NCBI RefSeq assembly: GCF_040869045.1
Contig: NW_027136913.1
Coordinates: forward strand, 496,001 to 560,000
DNA length: 64,000 nucleotides
Origin: Eurosta solidaginis
Lineage: Eukaryota; Arthropoda; Insecta; Diptera; Tephritidae
Reading direction: 5' to 3'
The notes beneath the pieces are model-generated. The model saw only the letters and a program-made list of their open reading frames with translations, ran no database searches and had not been told where the DNA came from. The translations under genes and the position numbers were made by a program. Below are positions 36,180 to 48,965 of the stretch, one piece after another. Each line of letters starts with the position of its first letter. The stretch's first letter is position 1.

Positions 36180-39100
36180 TCCTGAAATGATCCAGACAGG
36201 GTCCCGGACGGATCCCGTAAACCATCCAGAAATGATGCCGGAAGAGACCCCAAATGATCTCGCAGAAGTCCCAAAATGACCCCCACTGGATCCCGGACGG
36301 ATCTCGTAAACCATCCAGAAATGATGCCGGAAGAGACCCCAAATGATCCCGCAAAAGTCCCAAAATGACCCCGACAGGATCCCGGACGGATCCCGTAAAC
36401 CATCCAGAAATGATGCCGGTTGGTACCCCAAATGGTCCCGATATAACCCCGTCGGGATCCCGCACGGATCCCTAAAACTATCCAGAAATGATGCCGGAAA
36501 GGTCCCCAAATAACCCCCTAATAGTCCCGAAATTACGCCGACGGAATCCCGGACGGATCCGGAAACCATCCAGAAATGATGCCGGAGGAGACCCCAAATG
36601 ATCCCGCTAAAGTCCCAAAATGACCCCGACAGGGTCCCGGACGGATCCCGTAAACCATCCAGAAATGATGCCGGTAGGTACCCCAAATGGTCCCGATATG
36701 ACCCCGTCGGGATCCCGAACGGATCCCTAGAACTATCCAGAAATGATGCCGAAAGGGTCCCCAAATAATCCTGTATTAGTCGAGAAAAAGTTCCGAAATG
36801 ACTCCGACGGGATCCCGGATGGATCCCGAAAACCATCTAGAAATGATGCCGGAAGAGACCCCAAATGATCCCGCAAAGGTCCCAAAATGACCCCGACAGG
36901 ATCCCGGACGGATCCCGTAAACCATCCAGAAATGATGCCGGAAGAGACCCCAAATGATCTCGCAAAAGTCCCAAAATGACCCCGACAGGATCCCGGACGG
37001 ATCCCGTAAACCATCCAGAAATGATGTCGGAAGAGACCCCAAATGATCCCGCAAAAGGCCCAAAATGACCCCGACAGGATCCCGGACGGATCCCGAAAAC
37101 CATCCAGAAATGATGCCGGAGGAGACCCCAAATGATCCCGCTAAAGTCCCAAAATGACCCCGACAGGATCCCGGACGGATCCCGTAAACCATCCAGAAAT
37201 GATGCCGGAAGAGACCCCAAATGATCTCGCAAAAGTCCCAAAATGACCCCGACAGGATCCCGGACGGATCCCGTAAACCATCCAGAAATGATGTCGGAAG
37301 AGACCCCAAATGATCCCGCAAAAGGCCCAAAGTGACCCCGACAGGATCCCGGACGGATCCCGAAAACCATACAGAAATGATGCCGGAAGAGACCCCAAAT
37401 GATCCCGCAAAAGTCTCAAAATGACCCCGACAGGATCCCGGACGGATCCTGTAAACCATCCAGAAATGATGCCGGAAGAGACCCCAAATGATCCCGCAAA
37501 GTCCCAAAATGACCCCGACAGGATTCCGGACGGATCCCGAAAACCATCCAGAAATGATGCCGGAAGAGACCCCAAATGATCCCGCAAAAGTCCCAAAATG
37601 ACCCCGACAGGATCCCGGACGGATCCCGAAAACCAACCAGAAATGATGCCGGAATGGACCCCAAATGGTCCCGAAATGACACCGACGGGATCCCGGACGG
37701 ATACCGAAAACCATCCAGAAATGATGCCGGCAGGTACCCCAAATTATCCCGAAATAGTCCCGAAAGGACCCTGACGGGATCGCGGACGGATTCCGAAAAC
37801 CATCCAGAAATGATGCCGATAAGGTCCCCAAATGATCCTGTATTAGTCGAGAAAAAATTCCGAAATGACTCTGACGGGATCCCGGACGGATCCCGAAAAC
37901 CATCTAGAATTGATACCGGAAGGTACCCCAAATGATGCCGAAATAGTCCCGAAATGACATCGACGGGATCCCGGACGGATCCCGAAAACCATCCAGAAAT
38001 GATGCCGGAGGAGACCCCAAATGATCCCGCTAAAGACCCAAAATGACCCCGACAGGGTCCTTGACGGATCCCGTAAACCATCCAGAAATGATGCTGGAAG
38101 AGACCCCAAATGATCCCGCAAAAGTCCCAAAATGACCCCGACAGGATCCCGGACGGATCCCGTAAACCATCCAGAAATGATGTCGGAAGAGACCCCAAAT
38201 GATCCCGCAAAAGTCCCAAAATGACCCCGACAGGATCATGGACGGATCCCGAAAACCATCCAGAAATGATGCCGGGAGAGACCCCAAATGATCCCGCATA
38301 AGTCCCAAAATGACCCCGACAGGATCCCGGACGGATCCCGTAAACCATCCAGAAATGATGCCGGAGGAGACCCCAAATGATCCCGCTAAAGTCCCAAAAT
38401 GACCCCGACAGGGTCCCGGACGGATCCCGTAAACCATCCAGAAATGATGCCGGAAGAGACCCCAAATGATCCCGCAAAAGTCCCAAAATGACCCCGACAG
38501 GATCCCGGACGGATCCCGTAAACCATCCAGAAATGATGCCGGAAGAGACTCCAAATGATCCCGCAAAAGTCCCAAAATGACCGCGACAGGATCCCGGACG
38601 GATCCCGTAAACCATCCAGAAATGATGCCGGAAGAGACCCCAAATGATCCCGCAAAAGTCCCAAAATGACCCCGACAGGATCCCGGACGGATCCCGTAAA
38701 CCATCCAGAAATGATGCCGGAGGAGACCCCAAATGATCCCGCAAAAGTCTCAAAATGACCCCGACAGGATCCCGGACGGATCTCGAAAACCATCCAGAAA
38801 TGATGCTGGAAGAGACCCCAAATGATCCCGCAAAAGTCCCAAAATGACCCCGACAGGATCCCGGATGGATCCCGTAAACCATCCAGAAATGATGCCGGAA
38901 GAGACCCCAAATGATCCCGCAAAAGTCCCAAAATGACGCCGACGGGATCCCGGACGGTTCCCGTAAACCATTCAGAAATGATGGCGGAGGAGACCCCAAA
39001 TGATCCCGCAAAAGTCTCAAAATGACCCCAACAGGATCCCGGACGGATCCCGAAAACCATCCAGAAATGATGCTGGAAGAGACCCCAAATGATCCCGCAA

Positions 39101-39208
39101 AAGTCCCAAAATGACCCCGACAGGATCCCGGACGGATCCCGTAAACCATCCAGAAATGATGCCGGAAGAGACCCCAAATGATCCCGCAAAAGTCCCAAAA
39201 TGACCCCG
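36180..39208. repeat. Homogeneous 89-bp satellite core (unit 4)
   Basis: About 34 copies of the same 89-bp unit, closely matching the unit 2 core in variant order over long stretches (for example 25,556 onward against 37,366 onward) and matching the right end of unit 1 at its own right end (variant GGCGGAGGAGACC near 21,125 and 38,982). Confidence 0.9.
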
Positions 39209-39754
39209 ACAGGATAGATTTTACACCAGAGGGGCGATAAAGGGGGCACGGGGCGGGCGGAGGGTGTCACTGCTTACTTTGTAAGCCCTCGACATATTTG
39301 ACCACTTGAGTCTGTGATATTGGTGAAGGCCAGTATACATAAAGTTATGTGTAAAAATTATTGAAAAATAATTTCTCGAAGGGGTCGTGGGACCCCCACC
39401 CCTCTTTCCATGTTCGAAAAAAATTTCGCTAGTAGACTACTGTCTGTGTCCCAAATTTCATCAAAATCCGTGTAGCCATTCTAGCGTGATTCAGTCGAAA
39501 AGACGAAAAAATATAATAATTAAATTATAACTGTTCATAGGGGGCGGGGACCACGCCCCTTTCAAAAATATATAGTTAGTAGATCCTTCTAGACTATTGG
39601 CTATATGTGTGCAAAATTTTGTCCAAATCGGTCCAGCCGTTCTTGCGTGATTGAGTCACAAAGACAAACGTCTGGACAAACATCCAAACATCCAAACATC
39701 CAAACATCCAAACATCTTCACATCCAAACTTTGCCATTTATAATATATATTAGA

Positions 39755-42384
39755 TATTAGATTAGATTTACTTTATTTTTATTTTTAAAAGTTGTGGTCT
39801 TTACTTCCACACTCATCTGCGACTTCCTTGGTGAGCTGTGAAGAGAGATGGTTTTTTGTTAGTTTGTTTTCCAGTTTTACACGCCTTTTAGACTCATTTT
39901 GACTGCACTGTTTTTTAGACTTTTTCTTATGCCATTTACTCATAATTATTACGCTTGCGTGTTTATTTACATGTATTATTGTTTTTTTCATTTTTTTTTT
40001 TTTCATCGTACGCTCAGTTTCTTCTAAATATATATTTGCTGGACTCGGCGCCGTTGCCTCTTGAATTTTTCATTCAGGCGGCGTGTATAAGCCAAAAGCA
40101 AATTACGCCAGATGTTAATATAATTTAAAAATCATAAAAAATGCCATTATATGAACACGAAGGAAAGTTTGGCTCACATGTATTTACTCGGTGCATATTT
40201 GATTTTCTTCATGTTCATATTGAAGATGGGCGTATAGTCCTAATAGTATAATCCCGAATAGGTTAGGTTGAGAGAGTGCGCTTGGGAGCTTCCCTTACTT
40301 CTAATAAGAGAGTATTTCCCCATTTTGAATGCTTACGGTGATTGTCGATTGGGCGCAAATCTATCTAATCATATTATCTGTGATTACAAACGTTAATAAC
40401 CTAAGTCGACTTAAGTATAATTCAAAATGCAAAACTTTTACTGCCGAATTTCCTAACAAGGATCCATGATCATTTTAGTGAACAACATTATTTAAATAGC
40501 TCATAGAAAAAGTAATATGAAATCCAAAAAATTTTAGAAAAATTTGGGGTTTTATTATTAAAAACGGGCTCTGCACATTTCCTTAGTCGACTTAGGCTGT
40601 TTTCTCTCGTGACCAAAAATATATCTCTTAGTTGGTATAAAAACAATACATTTCTTTCAAATATGATATTGCTACTTTAAACCTTCTAGGTCTGTTTATT
40701 TTAGCCGCCTCCTACGACAGGCATGCTAATCACGGTAATATTCTCAGCCCCATAGCCCGCAGTTTCGGATATAGGCCTCAAAAGTGAATTATGAACTCGT
40801 CTTCCCACTCATCCTGACAGCTTCTGCAGAGGCAGCTTCTTAGTATAGGTCATCGTCGAAGCATTCAGTATAACGGTGAACTATGCTGACGCACGTGAAA
40901 ACTCTTTATGCAAATTGGTTTAGCTTGAAAACAGGGAGCTTGCCACCTCGTTTATATTAATTATAGTTCGCCCAGTGGATGAAATTTAATCACTACGAAT
41001 GGCATTATACCTGTAAATTATGCTTTCCGTTATGCATATTAAGCTGCATCCCTTCAGCGGAAGTCAGTGTTGTTTGCTATGTGCAGTTCAGTAATTCTCT
41101 CCAGTGTTTTTAAAGTAAAGGAAGAGAGGGTTACTTGATCGCAATCATTCGGAAGTTACCGTTAAGTTGTAGTCACTTTGAAAGGAAGCTAGGTAGATGA
41201 AGTATCAATCGTGAGCGGCTTGCAACAAGACTGGCATAACATTCAGTCCAAACGAGTTAAAAGGTTCAACTGGATGCATTGTCCATAGTGTATTATACCG
41301 GTCTGCGATATTTGTGATGTCGATTTTAGGAGAACAATGTTATCTTTATTATGTTTTTCGAAGTCTTAAAGTATCATTTGTTTTCCAAAGGCTTTCACAG
41401 TATTGCTTCTAAGATTTTTTCCTTTTAGCACAAAGGGAATTCTTTATTTGTCAAATCTATAACTATGGATATCGCCGCCCTTTTAGAGTTGTTTATGCTT
41501 ACCTTTGTTGAAGAGTTTCCGCGGCGTTGACAAAAATTCCCCCAACTCCGCGTACCACCACACTACCTGGGGTCTAGTTTCACTAACCCTCCTCCTGCTG
41601 TTGTCACTCTCACTTCCACCCTCACTCCTATTCTCACTCCCACTCCACGCCCACTCCTACTCCTACCAGTTTCATTTATCTATCACTGACCTCGTTTTGC
41701 GCGATTTATGTCAATTTTATCTCAATAAAAATATACTTACAACTTCTCAAAGCATTTTAAAAATGTTTAGTGCTTAGTTTAGTTGCATGGCCTTCGCATA
41801 TCCCGTTAGACCACATCTTTAGTGCATACGCATATTGATATGTTCAAAAAAAAAAAACACCATATGTGCCGCATGTTGCGTGCTCCTTTGGTTTTGTTTG
41901 TGATTCTTTAATGCTTCTTTCTATATACGTTTATTTTTTGTTCCACATTTTCATGGTATTTATTTTTATTTTACTTCCCTTCATTTCAATTTTTCCATTA
42001 CGCAATTTTTATTTACTGCACTTGTTTAAATATTTATTTGTGGGATATAGACTAAAAGAACTTTTATGGTCTGGTTATGCAACTCGAAACTAATTCATTA
42101 CTTCTTTACAAATTTTAAAACTAAAAAAAGTTTATTTTACAAACAGGTTTACCTTATTCTCGATGTGGACGGTAAGCACAACATCCACCAAAGACCTGTG
42201 CTAATTAATAAATAAATATATATTGTATAGAATTTAGGGAAAATTTCGCTTATTCCAGCCATTCTGCTAACGTTCAAATCGCTAAAATGTTGAATAAATA
42301 ACTCCAATATTCAATAATGCAAAATGGTCTTTATTAGACTACTTTGAAAGTACTTCACAATAACACTTATACTTCACAACCAAT
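39755..42384. other. No gene seen
   Basis: AT-rich non-coding sequence. Just right of the satellite block a minus-strand frame of 73 codons rich in Lys (39,785-40,006) has no recognisable domain. A short stretch at 40,700-40,735 (complement GCATGCCTGTCGTAGGAGGC) resembles part of the CAA-tailed repeat at 56.2 kb and may be a relic of it. Pyrimidine-rich tracts at 41,580-41,650 explain a chance frame there. Confidence 0.45.
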
Positions 42385-42735
42385 AAAAATAAATAAATGT
42401 AAGGCGCAATAACCTCCGAAGAGATTTTAGGCCGTTTGCTGCGTGCTCCTTTTTTTAATTTTCCTACAAATTGGCTTGCCGGGATCTACTTGTTTTATGC
42501 CTACACCGAGCGGCGTCTGCGGGGCAGATGAGTTTTCACTGAGAGCTTTTCATGGCAGAAATACACCCGGAGTGCTTGCCAAATACTGCCGAGGGGCGAC
42601 CCCGCTTAGAAAAATTTTCTTCTAATTGAAAAACCTTATTTCTAAAATTTTGATGTTGCTTTGCCCGGGGTGTCAACCCAGGGCAGTCGGTGCGGTAAGC
42701 GGAGCACGCTACCATCACACCACGGAGGCCGCTCA
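42385..42735 (-). repeat. tRNA-derived SINE
   Basis: On the minus strand this runs from GGCCTCCGTGGTGTGATGGT through a tRNA-like head to a body with GCAGATGAGTTTTCACTGAG (seen on the plus strand) and a tail ending in an A/T-rich TTTATTTATT-type stretch near 42,390. It matches the copies at 55.2 and 61.8 kb over its length. The B box is mutated here. Confidence 0.82.
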
Positions 42736-43146
42736 ATAGCGCGATTAAATCAAACTGATTATTGACTATTCAGCTTTCCATGCTTTTATACTCTCTGTTG
42801 TCTCGTCCACCCATTTCTCCTAAGGTCTAGTAATTTCGCGAAATTCATGTTTGGTTACCAGCCATATATGTACATGTATTTGTAGTTTATAGCCTCTCGC
42901 ATAGGCACATGCGTGTGTATATGTGAGTACTACTTCGGCTGATGATGAGTATCTCTTTGATGCCTTGTATATATGTTGGTAAATGATGATTAATGTGTTT
43001 ATGTAGCTTGCTTTAATGTTGTTGTGCCTTTATTTAATAACCTTAGGGATATGAGATCAATTAGTGATGCTAATATTCATCACAATATAATAGATTTCCT
43101 ATTACGCCTCGAGTTAGTTCACTAGTTTTACAAAAATGATAAAATA
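42736..43146. other. No gene seen
   Basis: AT-rich, with TATG-type short repeats around 42,860-43,000. No coding signal. Confidence 0.45.
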
Positions 43147-44589
43147 CACTCAATGGAAAAAGAAAATACACATACGTCGAAGGTTAATATATTTTTTCTA
43201 TTTAAAAATTTTGTGGGTGACAAAATGGACATTTTTTTTAAACGATAAACCAAAACTAAACTCTTACAACATAAAATGATGTGAACGAAATATCGGACTT
43301 ACTTAAAATTTTTCGTCTCAAAAGAAATTGCACAAAACAAGAGGTTGTCAATTTTCAGTACTTTGTGTGCTTTCCGTTTGCATTTATTACGATTTGTTAA
43401 CGCCGTGGCATGTAACTAACAAGTACTGTTGTCACCCCCGATACAATTTTCTGCTACCATTTCATTGCATTTAGCATATCTTATTACAAATAGTCCTTTT
43501 TCGGCTTTTTCTGTCTAGGTTGAGGTGCAGTGGCTGCAGTGGATGATCTAACTGCTTAGGGCGCCACAGAGCATCCATTATTTGACAACTTTCCACGGTG
43601 TTCGGAATCATTGTCCGGTAAAACACCCATTATTGGTCCAACTCAATTTTAGGGCACTCATTTATTCTTTAACATATTCAGATAGTCTAATTTATTCTTG
43701 GAATTTTCTTTGAAGACCAAATTTCCAATATCGCTTAACGCCAAACAGCCCCACACCATCGCATTGTTTGTCGAGAAGTGTCTTTTTTTTGTTCTCTATA
43801 TTTTCTTTGTTTTTTCTTCCCTGAAACCTCAAATTTGCTTTGGTTGCTAAAAGTACATACCGAAAGAAGTTGTGTTTGTACTACTTTTCATAAAAGTTTA
43901 AACGTTTTATTTGGTTAGGTTTATATATTAGAAGTTTTTTCAATGAAACTTGCGCATATATACCGTTTGCATATACTGCCCGACGAAATTTCTAGGCCAT
44001 ACGGCCTCCGAATTAGGGGATGTTTTAATGGGGAACTTTGGGTCGCCACAGCCTTTCCTGCTAAATATGTGAATGACACACTCATATTTGTAACAGGATT
44101 CACCTCGCGTTGAAGTTGACATTTGGGTAGGGGAAGCTTTGAATTACGCTTAACAACCCCTTGAATCCCGTCAATAATGCATTTTGCAGTGGTGTCATCT
44201 ATCATAGTAATATAATTATAATATGGATAAATACCTAAAATTCGGTTCTAATGATGTTTTATCACAAGCTCGCGCATGTCGATAGACATTTTTTTTCAAT
44301 TGCGAAAAATTTTCTTCTGCCAATATAACTCAAGATCGCGACTACCCAAACATTCAAAATAATTTAAGTCGCCTGCCATCTAAAGCCGGTATGTGTGTCA
44401 CGGATCTAAAGACTTCATTCGGTGCAAGCATGTGTGCTCCAACTTGAACATTTTCCTTTGACTTTAAACATTTGATGTATTTCCGGTTTTTCGTCCATTG
44501 AACAGATCTACATATTCTTTTCAAAAAGTAAGTAAGCAGAGCTAATACTGTTGCATTATACTGTGTACACTTTCTTTTGACACTGACTG
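43147..44589 (-). pseudogene. Tc1-like DNA transposon, decayed
   Basis: A 1,443-bp element flanked by TA on both sides (43,145-43,146 and 44,590-44,591), with imperfect inverted ends CACTCAATGGAAAAAGAAA and CAGTCAGTGTCAAAAGAAA. The minus strand retains Tc1 transposase wording: MVWGCFG-like sequence near 43,750, a QDND-type stretch near 43,620, and a C-terminus with SYMPRR and ANGKHTKY near 43,400. Numerous stops and shifts separate them. The transposase would cut and paste the element into TA sites; this copy is dead. Confidence 0.8.
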
Positions 44590-44591
44590 TA

Positions 44592-47500
44592 CGTTTTTTT
44601 GTATTGAGAATTTCAAGTTAAAACAATGTTTTCAAATTTAACATATGTATCTAGGAAATACCTCTGTTTACCCGCTTTCATTAGATTATCCTAAAATGCG
44701 ACACAATTTTTGTGAAGATTCTTTAATATATGTTTAGTTACCTGAAAAGAAAAGAAGGATTTTCGTGATATAAAAAATTTATTTCGACATTTTTGTATCA
44801 TCAATAATTGAAATATATGTAAGCAACTCTATAGATCCCAGTCCTCCCTTAGCACATGCAAAAATTCGGCGCACGAGCAAGATAAAAAACATTTGTATCT
44901 GAAAAACAAACTAATATCGTAAACGCTTTATTCATGTAGAAATCATGAAAAAATATTTGTTTATTCATTTTTTTTTATTTATTATCTTTATATCACCAAA
45001 TATGAACAAATAATTTTCAAAGGTACCAGCGAACTATAAATGCGAACCAATATTGGAGTTTTTAAATATATTGTACATATGTAGATACATACATACATGT
45101 ACGGTTAGAAGCTCCGCACTGTACATATATTAGGATGGATCAATAAAAAAATCAAACATAGAAAAATACGCAAAGACATAAAATGAAAGCAAAGGTGGAA
45201 ATTAAGCAAATAAAATCAAAGAAATTACACTGTGCAACAGCAACTTTGGACGCGAATTAACTCCAGTTCAGTATAAAGGACGCGGATCCATTTATTAAAA
45301 CTTCAAATTAGTTTCGCATACTTTGGTCAAATTTCATTGCTACGATCATTTTAAATTTTGACTATATTGTCTAAATGATTTTAGAATAAGTGAAAGAAAT
45401 ATATGTCGAATCGAATTATGCAGCTGAAGTATATAGGCAAATTTTAAAAGGAATAGTTCTGTTAAAAAAATATTCTAGGTTGAAATACTCTAGAAGGATA
45501 TTTGCCCGAATATTTCACTGGGAAGGCCTTTGTACAAGGAACATAATGGGGGCGATTCAGGGGGGTGGTTGATAAGCGAAATTCATAGTCCACGCAACTG
45601 TGGAACTAGGGGTGTGGCGGGATGACCTAGAAGGTTCAATGTGGTCACATTAAATCGTCACTCAAATGGTCGGGCTAGTACCATAATGGTGCTTGTTACA
45701 GGAACGTATTGGATCAATATCCGGCAAAGGATCATCAACATCTATAACACTCTCTAAATCTTTCGGGGAGTGTCCCTATTGCTACAAAAATAAAAATAAC
45801 AAGGAAAATAGAAGGACCATATTGAAGAAAATCAATCTTTATCTCTTTCATGAAAATAAAATGATATATTAAGTTTGTTACGAATCTCAAAATTGTAAGT
45901 CTTTAAAGAAGTGAAGCTAGGCTCACCGCTAAATATACCGAAATGATTAGGTTGACAAAATGGTTTGATTTAGTCATGTTCGTCTGACTGTTTAAACGCA
46001 AACTAGTTCCTGATTTTTTGGGATATCTGTACAACGCGTATATTAGGCTGTACGCTTAGATATTTGTCGGAACTATAGCATACTATATTCTCCATACAAT
46101 CGATTTTTCCAAAACCCGTTTTTTGTGTTAACTTTCTCATTTTATTAAATTAAGACTTCAAATATCCCTAATTGCTTTCATATATGGCACAGATTGTCGT
46201 TTCAAAAAATCGTTGAGGTCGATTTTATATGGAGCATATATCCCATACAGCCTTTTTTTCAGATAAGAACTTTTCGTAATTTGTGATGAAATTAACAGCT
46301 ACAAGCTTTATATAAACATATTGTTCAGATAAGGAGATTTTAGTAATTTTTCTTTATTTTAACAGCTAGACGCTTTAAAATCCATCAAATACTTCCGTAT
46401 ACGTTACATATATCGGTCGTATACAAAACGTGTATCCCATACAACCAATTGGTCTGGTGAGAAGATTTGTCTGAAAAATATTTTAGAGATCGGTGGAATA
46501 TATATCATATAAACAGATTGTTCAGATAAGGAGCTCTATTTGCCCCATTTTAACAGCTAAAAGCATCAAATATTTACGTATACGTCATATATTTCTAAGA
46601 TAAGGGATTTATGGTCATAGATTTCTCATGCAGACAACAAGACGCGTGAAACGTTCTGTGAGGATTACCGATCTATTCTTTATTTGATATTTATTAAAAA
46701 AGACGCGTAAGTATGTATATTCGTTTGTTCTCTAAATATTTCACATCCCTTACAGCCGACTATTCGGATAAAATGAATGGGATATGATTATTGCTCAGCT
46801 CCACTCATGAAAGATATGAAATCATCGGCACAGCCGACGACAGTCCCGTCCTTACTTATTTTATTCTTAAACACATCCTTACTAGTTGCTATGGCCAAAA
46901 AAGTCTACTTCATACAAATCGATCTACCCTAACGCTTATCAACCTACGTAAGTATGTATGTACGGAAGTACAAGAGCCAAATATAATTGGTTGTTTGATA
47001 TTTGTAGTCATGGCATTTGCTTCTGGTTTTGAATTGAAAATAAATTAAGAATACTTGGAAAGCTAAAAGCAGATATATCCAAATACCACATACACGGGAA
47101 CATCTTTACATATAAATATATGTAGTAATTGTTTTTTGCTCTACCAAAATTTCATTGAATTACAAGCTCAATTTTTTACATGCGACGTGGGAAACGAACA
47201 CGAAGATTGGTCTAACAAATGTTCTGCGTATTGAGTAATTCATGTATTTCAAAATGGAAAAATAGATACGGTAAAGCAAACATACATTAATATTAAATTC
47301 TTCGTGCGTGTAAGCTTTTGATTTTACAACGAAGTGTTACTGACAGCAAAACAAAATTTTGGTGCAGTACTTGCCGCGTTGTTAGCAATATGATTTTGGT
47401 GATTTTACCCATATATGCTGAAGCAATGTAAACAAACAAGCTAAAAATAAATTGTTGTAAGAAATATCTTCTTGTTAGTTCACTGGAAACATTTTTTAGA

Positions 47501-47639
47501 ATTGGTGGAATGATAAGTACATGCGTGCCACATTTGCATTTGTTTGTGTTTCAATTGGCACTTTTAAGATACGCAGATAAATTCCAATCGCTGCACGTCA
47601 CTTTGACGGATAAAAATTCGAGATTTTTTTGAACTCGTC
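44592..47639. other. No gene seen; scattered repeat relics
   Basis: AT-rich. At about 45,590-45,780 there is a relic of the CAA-tailed repeat found at 56.2 kb (shared TGGTGCTTGTTACAGGAACG and TTCGGGGAGTGTCC). At about 46,060-46,640 a loosely repeated unit recurs (CAGATAAGGAG..TT.AACAGCTA, with CCCATACA and TACGTCATATAT-type phrases). Short frames show no domain. Confidence 0.45.
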
Positions 47640-48250
47640 TACTTGGGAACTAGCATTAACAGCAAAAATATTTCCAGCTTAGAAATGAAACGGAGAATAA
47701 CTCTTGCCAACTAGTGATACTAGGATTGGCCTGAGTAGGCAATTGAAAAGTAAAGGCCTATCTCGACGAATAAAAATCATGCTCTACAAGTCGCTCACCA
47801 TACCTATCCTAATGTATGGCTCGGATTCATGGACGTTTTCGAGAGAAGATGAAAAGGCTCTTGTAGTGTTCGAGAGAAAAGTTCTCCGGAAGATTTATGG
47901 TCCTGTCCGTGAGGCCGACGGCGAGTATTGAAGGTGGTATAATCATGACCCGTAACAGCTTTACATAGATATGACAATAGTGTAGCGAATAAAAACCTAA
48001 AGGCTTCGCTGGCGAGATCATGATATGCGAATGGACGAAGACGCCCAGGCCAAGAAAGTATTTCAGTACACACCGCAGTTGAAAAGCAGAGGAAGGGGAG
48101 ACTTCCACTGAGCTGGTAGAGGTAGATGAAGGAAGACTTGACCTCACTCGGTGCTCCCAATTCATGTCTGTTATCCCGAAACAGGGAAAGCTGTCGTGAC
48201 TTGTAATGCAACTGTCGCTTAAGAGTTTAAGTATCAATTAATGATGATGA
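47640..48250 (+). pseudogene. Non-LTR retrotransposon, C-terminal RT relic
   Basis: A short open piece (47,704-47,931) reads LSRRIKIMLYKSLTIPILMYGSDSW, then FERKVLRKIYGPVRE, the familiar post-RT region of an insect non-LTR family. Upstream, GTSINSKNISSLEMKRRI belongs to the same protein. After a stop at 47,930 further matching wording continues in broken form to about 48,220. The copy ends with ATGATGATGATG, like a short microsatellite-type tail. The clade is uncertain (RTE-like is my guess). Confidence 0.78.
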
Positions 48251-48599
48251 TGTTAGTACTTGAATTGAATCCAAGGTAGAAGTTAATATTTTGTGAAATA
48301 CATATTTTTCTTTATTATTTAAATTGGGACAGCTTTGCAAAAATTTCCAAGAATAACGAGTTCATCGATGATAGCTTTCTTTGAATTTTTGTTGAATACA
48401 ACTTTTAACATTGTTCGAAAGAAGTTTCCTCAATTTGTTTTGTTAGTTCCAAGAAGGAGCTTCGTAATTTAGGTTCATACCTTCGAACTCTGTATGAAAG
48501 TGCTGGCGCACTCCAGAGACATTGTTTTGTACGAATTGTACCTTTGACATTGAATTTCAAGAAATATCATCAAGACGTTGCTTTGCTCTTACAAAATTA

Positions 48600-48965
48600 G
48601 AAACAAAATTTCGTGCATATATAAAACCCGTTGTATCTACTTATATCCGTGCAAAAAAAAACAAAAAAACAAAAAAAAAATTGTGTCTGATTTCGATATA
48701 ATTTTGATATTATTCGTAAAAAAATTTAGAAAAGTCCAGAAATGGCCGCAAAATAACACAGCAAAAGAACCAAAAATTCAACGGATATAATGCCGAAATT
48801 TTGATGACCACGAAAAAAAATGTTACTCTCATCGTTTAAATTATTTTAGATTATTAGCTATTTCATTAAAATCTGACCAGCCGTCCTGATATGACAAATT
48901 TGTGGACAAACCGTCATCCAAACATATCAACTTTGATATTTATAGAATTACTTAATTAAATATTT
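48600..48965. repeat. Decayed solitary relic of the satellite-bearing Helitron-like family
   Basis: A short stretch (48,735-48,800) carries AGTCCAGAAATGGCCGCAAA and ATAATGCCGAAA, like the satellite blocks. It is followed by a tail-like part with AAAATCTGACCAGCCGTCC, GACAAACCGTCATCCAAACA and a final TTTGATATTTATAGAAT (48,865-48,950), in the same order as the tails at 21.6-21.9 kb. It is strongly diverged. Confidence 0.55.

Larger units (their letters stand above)
33978..39754 (-). mobile_element. Helitron-like element with internal satellite, unit 4
   Basis: Starts like unit 2 (including the 34,110-34,495 segment) and ends like unit 1 (array running straight into the tail at 39,208). Its outer 5' end on the minus strand is A|TCTAATATATATT at 39,755/39,754, so the whole four-unit block begins with TC after an A and ends with CTAG before a T. 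Confidence 0.72.

Noticed and set aside
18387..39149. Dozens of reading frames of 60-659 codons on both strands of the central block
   Set aside because: They overlap each other in all phases, follow the satellite unit exactly and show no known domain. I treat them as by-products of stop-poor repeat sequence rather than genes.
17995..39754. CRISPR array
   Set aside because: The repeats are contiguous 89-bp satellite units without unique spacers, and the sequence is clearly eukaryotic.
46060..46640. Precise tandem repeat with a fixed period
   Set aside because: Phrases recur (CAGATAAGGAG, AACAGCTA) but spacing and order are too irregular by eye to define a unit.
47804..48237. Two minus-strand frames of 135-136 codons
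   Set aside because: They are antisense shadows of the decayed non-LTR RT on the plus strand.
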